Positions 58,201-64,000 of a stretch of DNA of 64,000 nucleotides are shown here, piece after piece; position 1 is the first letter of the stretch; every line of letters starts with the position of its first letter. Source of the DNA: Auanema rhodensis (taxonomy: Eukaryota; Nematoda; Chromadorea; Rhabditida; Rhabditidae). The notes under the pieces are model-generated. The model made no database searches. It was not told where the DNA came from and saw only the letters and a list, made by a program, of their open reading frames with translations. The translations under genes and the position numbers were made by a program. Location of the stretch: contig OZ059897.1 of assembly GCA_964057225.1 (NCBI GenBank), forward strand, positions 9,300,001 to 9,364,000, given 5' to 3'.

Positions 58201-60975
58201 TGTAGGGTCTACCATACGTCTTCCTTTAATTAGAGGAATAATTTGTGTAATTCCTGGATTACTCATAAGTGGTCTTAAAAATGGATATGGACAAATTCGA
58301 AGCGTGTACGTTTCAAAATCTTCAACTTCATTTATTCTATCCTGATCGAATGGGAATGAGCATTTTGTAGAAGTTGCGCGTTTAGGTCTTTTGAACGGCA
58401 ATTTCTTAAATTCTCGTTCAATTAGGAGTGTGATATTGTTATCATTAGGATATTTGGGGAATGTTATATAATTTCCTGATGTTGTATGGAATGCTGGTTG
58501 TCTAAAGCAGGATGCAATTGGTTTTGGTGTTATTTTACTCGAAAGGATAAGCGCTGATTGTGTACTTGGAATCAAAATAGTTTCTTTGCTTATTATAGCA
58601 TCGTAGTAATGCATATCGATATAATTACAACGGGAATCCGATGTTTGGGGATCCCATATAATTATTGATGTATTTGATTTGCAATTACCATGATGAGCAC
58701 TACAACCTTCAGTGTTTAGTATTAAATTGGATAATATTGTATCATCGGGCATGCGGGTCATGACTCCGCGCTCTAGTACTAAACGCGGCCGCTCCTCGCA
58801 CTCGTCGCGGCTAAACGCGCGCGCCGGATCATAGGAGGGCTTTGGGGTTGCTTGTGCTATACTATCGATTCTCTCCAGCTCCATGTTATTCCATTTGCGA
58901 TCGCGAATCGCCTGCCTGCACTCGTGCGCCGCTATAGGCTGCACCCTATCGATTGTTCTGTTTGTGTCGCGGAGGAATAACAAATCGCGTACACACAGCT
59001 TGTGTACTTCCTTCGAGCAGCGCCACGCGTCCCACTCGTGAGCCGTGTGGTTTCGCGTGTATAAATGGATTTGTGTACGTAGCACATGATTTGTTTCTGT
59101 TAATTTACATTTCTTTACTACTGGTGGAACTAATAAGGCTCCTCCAGTTGCTTTTGTGCAAATTTGATATGAAGTTACACATGGCAGGAAAATTGCTACT
59201 GTGATTGCCATTACAACCGTTAGTGATAACGGTGAAAGGGTCACAGAGTTAATTCGTGGTGTGCTTCTATCTCGTCCTCTTGATTGATCTCTTTGATTGT
59301 TAAAATGGACTCTTCTTTGTCCGTTATGTTCATTAGTCCTTCCTCTTCTACTATTGTTTGAAGGATTAAAATTGTTTGAATGCCAGTTGTTATTAAATCG
59401 TCCCGAATTTCGTTCATAATTATTGTTACGGCGATAATTAGCAAAAGAGCCGTTACGATTTTGGTTGTTATTATATTTTGAAAAGTTTTTATTTTTCTGA
59501 TAATTTTGATAATTATGATAATTTTTATTGTTTTGGTTATCACGTGGATAATTACGGTCGAAATTTCGGTTATCTCGTCTCTCGTTTGTGCGCGCGAAAG
59601 GAGCTAGTGCTTTGTTTACAGCATTGACTAGCATGGACTGCGTGTCTGTTGTCTGGTTCATTATCGATTCTTCCCAGCGAGCGGCCTCAATCGCATCCGT
59701 GAAGGATTTTGGCTTCGCTCGAATCACAGCTGGTTTCAGAGTATTTTTCAGTCCTCTGAGGAAAGTTGATCTTAATATGTGATCTTTGTGAGGGTCATCC
59801 GTGGCAAAAGCGCTTAGTGCAATCGTTCTCAGTGATTGAGCGTAAGCGTCAATTGTCAGATCCCCTTGGGTTGTATTTTGGAGATTGATTAGCGCGGGGT
59901 CCTGATTATATTCAGGACACAGCTTAGATGTTAAAGCTCTTAACAGGTCATTCCATGAACCGGTGGTTTTTAATTGTTCAGGTACTTGCCTGTACGCTTC
60001 TTCCGCTGCTTCGTTTTTAAGAAGCAAAGGTAGAAGGGCTAATCTCTCCGGGATTACCAGACCTACAGCGTTGGCAAATAGGTTGAATTTAGCCGTGAAA
60101 TCTCGAAAGTTGCGACTGCCATCATAAGTTGGGCAGTAGGGTGATAACAAGGCTTGCGCTATGGTAGTTTTCCCTGCCCCAGGTAAAGAAGGTTCAGTTG
60201 CCATATTATTTGTACGGGCAGATGGCATTTTTATCACTCTGCCTGTTGTTAATGAGTTCTCAGACACAGGGGTTGTGTGTACTGAGCGGCTGGGTTGGTT
60301 TGGTGCTTTTGAACTTCCTGTTGTTGTATTTGGTAAAATTGGGGTTGAAGTTTGGTTATCAGTAATAGCAAGATGTGTATGTTCGGGTGGTTGTATGGGA
60401 GATAAATTAATGTTTGGAACCGACGAGTATCTATTCGTGTGGCTGGTGTTCAAGTTTCGATCTTTTGGTGAACGATTGAAGAGATCAGAAACTATGTTTT
60501 TAAAAGTTTGTAAACCGCCTGCACTAGTAGTGGCTACTGAAGGTGAAACTGTTGGTTCAGGGATGGACAGAGAGAGAGATGCGTCCGATTTGCTTGAGTT
60601 TTTATTTTTATTTTTCTTATTTTTATTTGAATTAGAGGAGCGTACCTTTTTAGCAGTAACTGGTGTTTGTTCTTCCACTATGATGGATGTTTCTTCTCCT
60701 CCTGGTGGTACGTAATCCTCGTCGCTTAATCGTTCAGTAGGTGAATAAGTGCCTGCACGAGGAGTAAAGAACTTGTCGGTTTTGTGCTCGGCTTTCTGCT
60801 CGTCTTCGATTATAGCGATGCTTTGTGCGCGAGCTCGGCTTCTGGTGAGTGGAGCTGAGTCTCGCAGATCAAAATCAGTTCGTGTACTGAGAGGTACAGC
60901 TGATCGGAATCGCTTATCCACTTTGGTAGCGCTCTTGGTTTGGAAAAACCTTGAGTGTTTAGTAACGTGGGGGAT
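52237..60975 (-). CDS. Element 2 Gag-Env-Protease-RT-RNase H-integrase polyprotein, intact
   Basis: About 2,900 residues. Numbering is from the GTG at 60921. Low-complexity N-terminus (1-250); Gag capsid-like region (260-430; PYCPTYDGSRNFRDF); Asn/Arg-rich stretch (440-557) without a zinc knuckle; signal-like hydrophobic segment ending near 583; ectodomain with RPKR furin site near 844, Ala/Thr-rich mucin-like insert (about 1165-1270) and gB-like segment (about 1345-1420); anchor at about 1569-1594; LPTYEE tail. Then retropepsin (DSGSSISY, about 1683), RT (YLDD, about 2124), RNase H (ESDGSNIAVGAVLLQ), integrase HHCC (2488-2537), DDE residues in HMDIMGPF, ITDRGSNF and VERLHRTL, GPY/F module (YDGPFEVINVEG) and an acidic tail with DSDIEIIKVI. 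All catalytic motifs are present. The start is not an AUG; the conserved frame reaches 60975. No frameshift or stop separates gag from env or pol. Confidence 0.93.
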   Translation of the reverse strand: MPHVTKHSRFFQTKSATKVDKRFRSAVPLSTRTDFDLRDSAPLTRSRARAQSIAIIEDEQKAEHKTDKFFTPRAGTYSPTERLSDEDYVPPGGEETSIIVEEQTPVTAKKVRSSNSNKNKKNKNKNSSKSDASLSLSIPEPTVSPSVATTSAGGLQTFKNIVSDLFNRSPKDRNLNTSHTNRYSSVPNINLSPIQPPEHTHLAITDNQTSTPILPNTTTGSSKAPNQPSRSVHTTPVSENSLTTGRVIKMPSARTNNMATEPSLPGAGKTTIAQALLSPYCPTYDGSRNFRDFTAKFNLFANAVGLVIPERLALLPLLLKNEAAEEAYRQVPEQLKTTGSWNDLLRALTSKLCPEYNQDPALINLQNTTQGDLTIDAYAQSLRTIALSAFATDDPHKDHILRSTFLRGLKNTLKPAVIRAKPKSFTDAIEAARWEESIMNQTTDTQSMLVNAVNKALAPFARTNERRDNRNFDRNYPRDNQNNKNYHNYQNYQKNKNFSKYNNNQNRNGSFANYRRNNNYERNSGRFNNNWHSNNFNPSNNSRRGRTNEHNGQRRVHFNNQRDQSRGRDRSTPRINSVTLSPLSLTVVMAITVAIFLPCVTSYQICTKATGGALLVPPVVKKCKLTETNHVLRTQIHLYTRNHTAHEWDAWRCSKEVHKLCVRDLLFLRDTNRTIDRVQPIAAHECRQAIRDRKWNNMELERIDSIAQATPKPSYDPARAFSRDECEERPRLVLERGVMTRMPDDTILSNLILNTEGCSAHHGNCKSNTSIIIWDPQTSDSRCNYIDMHYYDAIISKETILIPSTQSALILSSKITPKPIASCFRQPAFHTTSGNYITFPKYPNDNNITLLIEREFKKLPFKRPKRATSTKCSFPFDQDRINEVEDFETYTLRICPYPFLRPLMSNPGITQIIPLIKGRRMVDPTYSLKEWIIAHRENFEFFFKIQIYEKSLRHFLKQYDFRDKDEAILQYVAQRELALATKAGISYLTSRQLLQQISDRLTVIEFDRLIRTKEGTYRERAETIALDLANTPVIIEDKLTVPSRQEILKAFVKMPPIRKQLLTDQEERNSKFIKDTIDLVHELKTLVTLRRNKTAADIDDIKFINLPSSRMFVLDTDKLFYDIKNNFGIPIGPHPKLIEPNNISKDLLLEIFLPLLNDNILPNTSSRISSEQLKRLMTEKIHLKSLQTTTRAPSNAAGGAAEMAALPIIDREALITTDPAILPQTSTSPRAAAATTARAPSLMAQPETTARHTTATTTARATISTRTPPTTILYAVHQDQQIPIMEETTYTPISLIRKHRASSTPTATDIESVQANAQYIATKVDSEQQFRQNITSRIAQDHLQYATTMIQEELQKHFKESYESICEIQNRYLELWRSILQIEPTIAMRTILGREDIAARFVGSEILHIHVCPVVLQKTIYHNHTVNGTCYLETPVLTQEGQLLFAAPGSKDLLPHGKEINCDHVPTDVWSTDGEWKGINGTVDVSLISMWDGLHHEKITPLKFTGAHLYTNLSSRVYSMTTAIAYGASLASIRQNHVLHTIHHDPKISSAFSILKKSSDYISKANEFTKSTWNSFVDTIAGTIERTLITIGAITIIVVILIVLAFVAKIYFFKPIGMQVMHIELRDQTNDLPTYEETLELVSQPDQPIPRNIMKQYYPSFLTLVPLAMPIVCSVSNRKDQTLPLLLMTVNDRLILTLWDSGSSISYIRLSTLHYLTLNDFVKKDKSVATTANGSEFRFLGTIDLTVEIAGYEIDHTFFISRDEDCPSPALSGLDFMKTLDRQNIGMKLRPFKQTLEIGNRVVPLANGNNGNIRKTSFAINLINLNPQCIFPHQTCRIPVRLAEPISHNEVAVLQPDEEKTISTTYETAFRDVNSITMPFKNNTDHPIDLSPGNIIDKAKIGVLPQYEIFTTEHNPDYIPPEADWENKLPHFPQDFMNDLDLKDADLTKEQKDLLQLCILRNRDAFLNEDKQIGLFKGPVEHSIPLRTDMDMPRPRITRIPIGKQEEVERQVQEMLKQNIIEPSTSLFNSPVVLVKKKDETFRFVTDFRALNNVTRKQTYIIPNISDIVDMAAGSQYFSNFDLVSGFFQIALKESDRPLTAFTTNTGTYQYRRMPMGLCGAPHTFQTAVRYLQSRCKCRLFVYLDDLLVISDTAEQHLDDIAEILREVKKLGMKIKLKKCVFARPEVKFLGLIVGRDGVKPDPQKVSAIQDYPAPKSPTGVRAFLGMVGFFRKFIKDFAHIASPLYDLTKLDVEFQWNDKSQQAVDTLKRKLIQAPVLKPPRSDRMFIIESDGSNIAVGAVLLQPEDPNEPLKNLHPIAFASRKLVKAERNYAPIEIEALGLVYALAQFRTYILGSHTICITDHRPLTSLLTRRDLFGRLAKFQLVIQEYDIEIRYREGRLNKVCDALSRYIGDEANDPKPEKKKKTKEIPKAQINFVNVPDIRAIQEDTPWIKRTIAEIEYRAKKNMLSNDRYCVIDNMLYTKPSRKRPHPALILPRESELINKVIEEFHEDPAIGAHQGINKTKEAILRRFCWTNMQTDIAIFVKQCVKCAQRKKDPHAMTVQPMGQFEIPSKPFERIHMDIMGPFPTSKRNNNYVLTIQDSFSKWATTIAIPTIVTDVIIDRFLRNFVYIFGPPNRLITDRGSNFVSKKFEEMCEKLGIKHEPTLPHQKNSNGQVERLHRTLEEGLTHYLNEDVTDWDMYLPKITFALNTITHATTGISPYIALFGKESRMRLDKELFPETLQPEILEEIENTEYIRGERRTIIQENLAKHQETAKRKHDGRQRIEERDIRKGDQVMLAIKAHKPGQKLRKSYDGPFEVINVEGNMVQLKNPFGKIQDVHKDNLKLFERKMEHTIAQNTRSNTTTYDTDDDSDIEIIKVINGNDNYDSTEETEPEDPSDQNWLPPRRRR
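56140..59172 (-). other. Element 2 envelope-like glycoprotein domain
   Basis: Same plan as element 1: mature start near YQICTKATGG, conserved Cys and sequons, RPKR cleavage motif near 58390, mucin-like Ala/Thr/Pro-rich insert (about 57120-57420), gB-like segment containing LWRSILQIEPTIAMRTILGR, then DIAARFVG, and a single anchor near 56150-56225 followed by a short tail. The mucin-like insert is longer and far more GC-rich than in element 1. Confidence 0.7.
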
Positions 60976-62311
60976 TTTGAGACGTTAATGAGTGTTATGG
61001 ATAAGGAGTTTTGGAAAAGGGGTGAGAAAGCTGTGAGTAACTGGTTTGTATAGTCGGCGTTAAGGAATGAATCTAAGTTGTGGCCTTTAACAGAGATCCG
61101 CCTACTACCGTATGAAAATTTGGACTTTGTTCGCTTTCCAATTTAATATTCTTAAATGTATATAATTCAACCAGTTTGTATATGTTCAAAAAATGTTCAG
61201 TGCTTACTTGATTGATGCCTGAGCAATCTCATTAGTCCTTATTCCCATTTTTTTTCTTTTTCTGACGATTCTGATCTTCTTGGACTCACGAGTGATCGAA
61301 AATGCCACGAAAATGGACTTTGGTAAATGTTCAAAGGATTTTAGCGGTTTTCATAATGTACATTCGTAATAGCATTACTCTTTTAAGGAAGCAATTTGGA
61401 AAACGAATGAGTACCGTAGTCCCATCATGATCAGAAATCTAGTTTTAAAATTATGGCTAGGAATAGATGACTAAAGATTACAATAACTATATTTAAAGAA
61501 TTATGGTGTTTAGGAATGAGTCTTATGCTTCAAAACAACAATAACGGTATGAGGAAGGTGACATATAGTAAGGGGAGAAAATCCAAACTGATATGCTTAA
61601 GCCAACACGACCTGATAGACAATCACTAATAATAATTCAGTTCGTAAAATTGTACAGGATTTTTCGGACTATAGCGATCTTAAAATTCACTTTTCATAAT
61701 ATTCCTCCCATTTAGGTGAGGTTTCCCGTGTAAATTCAATGCGTTATCAAAATATTTTCGGATGTTAATGGCAAAAAGTTGTCTGAACAGAAATGTAACG
61801 CAAAATAAAATAGTCCTGATCGCAAAATATGAAATAATCTCAATTTGGTGCGCAAAATTGTTTCATCCACAAAAATAAAGAAATAACCGTGGCTATTCTT
61901 TCCTCGAAGCCAAAATCAATCCTTAAAAGGGGAAAGTGTGGGCATAAATCTCAATAAAAATTATCCTTGGGTGAATTTGTTCACTAATTCATCCTAGGGT
62001 CCTCAAAAATGCTTCGAGTTCGGGTAACAGAGTATTTGATGTTAACAGCAAGGATATAAAAATTGTTGGGTTCAGACAGACAGAAAATTGTGAACAAACG
62101 GGAAAATATAACTTCAGTTTCAAAAAATATAAAATCCATCTCCAAAAGGAGTGGTCCTTGCATCTGTTCCCTTTTAAACGTTGTTGGCCCCACCGTATTG
62201 TGTTAAGACATGGAGTAGATGGTGTAGAGATATAAGAGAATTCAGATTCAATGAAATGTAGTAAAAATAACGAAATATAAGAGAAAATAGTCAAGAAATC
62301 AAGATAAAAAT
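60976..62311 (-). other. Element 2 5' leader
   Basis: About 1.3 kb of non-coding leader sharing scattered blocks with element 1 (for example ggatttttcggact near 61668). No opposite-strand gene is seen here. Confidence 0.5.
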
Positions 62312-62330
62312 GTTCGAGGTGGAACCTCCA
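62312..62330 (-). other. Element 2 primer binding site (tRNA-Gln)
   Basis: The same 19 bases as in element 1, directly inside the 5' LTR. Confidence 0.75.
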
Positions 62331-62667
62331 CGTTCCGTTATGCTCTCACATCGATCCTATAGACCAATAAAGCCTACAAGATGAGTGTGATAGTATTCCA
62401 GATGTAGCGGTAGATAAAGAGCATAATGGATAAACATAAGACTCGAGAAAGAAAGGTTTATTATGTCTACATGATTACAATACGTTATATAAGTCTACAT
62501 AAAGATATAAAGTGAAAGAGAGCTAAGAAAGGAAGACCAACCATCCATAGTCATTCCATAAGGCAAAGCTGAAGTCTGTGTTCCATATGAAGGGCGTGTC
62601 GTCCTCTCTCAGCCTCATGTCGTCTGATTCTAACCCGCCTGCTACGCATTGATTTCCGAATGGAACG
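62331..62667 (-). repeat. Element 2 LTR (element's 5' LTR)
   Basis: 337 bases, identical by eye to 51204-51540. Confidence 0.95.
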
Positions 62668-62671
62668 GCAT
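62668..62671 (+). other. Target-site duplication of element 2, right copy
   Basis: GCAT, matching 51200-51203. Confidence 0.9.
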
Positions 62672-62739
62672 AAAGATCCAGTAGAAAATTACCTTTGCTC
62701 CGAGCATCTAAATGCTTCAATACAATATTAGAAATCACA

Positions 62740-62812
62740 GCCCGGTTAGCTCAGTCGGTAGAGCACCAGACTCTTAATCTGGCTGTCGCGGGTTCGAGCC
62801 CCGCATCGGGCT
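62740..62812 (+). tRNA. tRNA-Lys(CTT) copy 48
   Basis: Consensus sequence. Spacer A, split by element 2. Confidence 0.97.
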
Positions 62813-63143
62813 TCAAGTTTTACCTTTTATTTGAAATTTGAAAGTTTATTTTGAAAATTCATTTCTAACCTCTTTCTGATCAGATAGAATTCTGTAGATG
62901 TAACATTGTTTCAGTTCTTAGAACTCTGTTTAAGTGTTTTCAAACTTTGTATAGATAACAAGAAAAATAAAATGATAGAGATAGAACACTTCTAAGATCT
63001 TGATCTAAGGTTTTTCTGACGGACTGAGCCATTAGAACCAAAGATTACAAGAATTATTCTGATTTCACCTGCATAAAGATCCAGTAGAAAATTACATTAT
63101 GCTCTGAACATCTAAATGATTCAATACAATATTAGAAATCACA

Positions 63144-63216
63144 GCCCGGTTAGCTCAGTCGGTAGAGCACCACACTCTTAATCTGGCTGTCGCGGGTTCG
63201 AGCCCCGCATCGGGCT
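63144..63216 (+). tRNA. tRNA-Lys(CTT) copy 49, anticodon-stem mismatch
   Basis: G30 changed to C (accacactc), giving a C-C clash with base 40 in the anticodon stem; probably impaired. Confidence 0.85.
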
Positions 63217-63547
63217 TTAAGTTTTACCTTTTATTTGAAATTATAACGTTTATTTTGAAAATTCATTTCTAACCTCTTTCTGATCAGATAGAATTCTGTG
63301 GATGTAACTATGCTTCTGCCCTTTGAACTTTGTTTAAGTGTTTTCAAACTTTGTTTAGATAACAAGAAAAATAAAATGATAGAGATAGAACACTTCTAAG
63401 ATCTCGATCCAAAATATTCCCGACGGACTGAGCCATTAGAACCAAAGATTACAAGAATTATTCTGATTTCACCTGCATAAATATCCAGTAGAAAATTACG
63501 TTATGCTCCGAGCATCTAAATGATTCAATACAATATTAGAAATCACA

Positions 63548-63620
63548 GCCCGGTTAGCTCAGTCGGTAGAGCACCAGACTCTTAATCTGGCTGTCGCGGG
63601 TTCGAGCCCCGCATCGGGCT
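63548..63620 (+). tRNA. tRNA-Lys(CTT) copy 50
   Basis: Consensus sequence. Mixed spacer with aaaatattcccg and gctccgagc. Confidence 0.97.
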
Positions 63621-63951
63621 TTAAGTTTTACCTTTTATTTGAAATTATAACGTTTATTTTGAAAATTCATTTCTAACCTCTTTCTGATCAGATAGAATTC
63701 TGTGGATGTAACATTGCTTCTGCCCTTTGAACTTTGTTTAAGTGTTTTCAAACTCTGTTTAGATAACAAGAAAAATGAAATGATAGAGATAGAACACTTC
63801 TAAGATCTCGATCCAAAATATTCCCGACGGACTGCGTCATTAGAACCAAAGATTACAAGAATTATTCTGATTTCACCTGCATAAAGATCCAGTACAAAAT
63901 TACGTTATGCTCTGAACATCTAAATGATTCAATACAATATTAGAAATCACA

Positions 63952-64000
63952 GCCCGGTTAGCTCAGTCGGTAGAGCACCAGACTCTTAATCTGGCTGTCG
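63952..64000 (+). tRNA. tRNA-Lys(CTT) copy 51, cut by window end
   Basis: The first 49 bases match the consensus; the window stops at the start of the T stem, so the array continues. Confidence 0.95.

Larger units (their letters stand above)
51204..62667 (-). mobile_element. LTR retrotransposon, element 2 (Ty3/gypsy-type, gag-env-pol, intact)
   Basis: An 11,464-base element, antisense to the tRNAs, with 337-base LTRs that show no difference by eye, CGTTCC/GGAACG ends, a 4-base target duplication, primer site and purine tract. One uninterrupted ORF fills most of it. Identical LTRs and an open frame point to very recent, possibly still active, transposition. The GCAT target lies 68 bases before the next tRNA. 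Confidence 0.95.
20158..64000 (+). repeat. Tandem tRNA-Lys(CTT) gene array, 403/404-base unit
   Basis: Fifty-one copies start at regular 403- or 404-base steps once the two retroelements are removed; the array continues past the window end. Each unit has a 73-base tRNA and a spacer of about 330 bases beginning with T-runs (gttttacctttta) that can end Pol III transcription. Spacers fall into types by the stretch before the tRNA: A (acctttgctccgagc...atgcttc), B (acgttatgctgtgaac), C (acgttatgctctgaac), D (like A but atggttc), and mixtures. Type A spacers are one base shorter, which explains the 403/404 alternation. The left edge at 20158-20346 is a partial, diverged spacer. Confidence 0.97.

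Noticed and set aside
60161..60715. 184-codon plus-strand ORF
   Set aside because: Antisense to the Ser/Thr-rich Gag N-terminus of element 2; not matched in element 1.

Overview
This is an AT-rich stretch of nematode nuclear DNA. Genes have many short introns (mostly 40-60 bases) with TTTNAG-type acceptors, several start codons sit just after an acceptor-like site (consistent with trans-splicing), and one gene is a nematode-type serpentine chemoreceptor. The species cannot be fixed from sequence alone. Exon structures were assembled by eye from reading frame, splice signals and phase; most sum to whole codons.

Left arm (1-20 kb), cellular genes: the 3' part of the mitochondrial DNA polymerase gamma gene (+), a seven-helix chemoreceptor (+), a small PPxY/Cys-rich membrane protein (-), a gene-poor 6.7-12.0 kb region, an unrecognised multi-pass membrane protein (+), an MFS transporter (+), a small secreted helical protein (-), and two short basic proteins (-) that look like paralogues.

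Right arm (20-64 kb), one array: 51 tandem copies of a tRNA-Lys(CTT) gene (50 complete, one cut by the window end), each in a 403/404-base unit. Variant spacers are arranged in higher-order repeats of two or three units, the pattern expected from unequal exchange. At its left edge is a 26-base minisatellite made from a piece of the tRNA itself. A few copies have decayed at key bases.

Two large LTR retroelements are inserted in the array, both antisense to the tRNAs, each with a 4-base target duplication: element 1 (31391-43375, LTRs 366 bases, 2 differences seen) and element 2 (51204-62667, LTRs 337 bases, no difference seen). Both are Ty3/gypsy-type by RT, integrase GPY/F module and domain order, but their single giant ORF has an unusual layout: Gag, then a complete envelope-like glycoprotein (signal peptide, furin site, mucin-like stretch, class III fusogen-like segment resembling herpesvirus gB, membrane anchor, PPxY/LPxY tail), then protease, RT, RNase H and integrase. 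Neither ORF has an in-frame AUG, although coding conservation extends upstream of the first near-cognate start. Element 1 is defective (about 100 bases lost inside integrase, with a frameshift) and carries an extra two-exon gene on the opposite strand in its 5' leader; element 2 looks intact. The gag-env-pol polyprotein is the most unusual system in the window.
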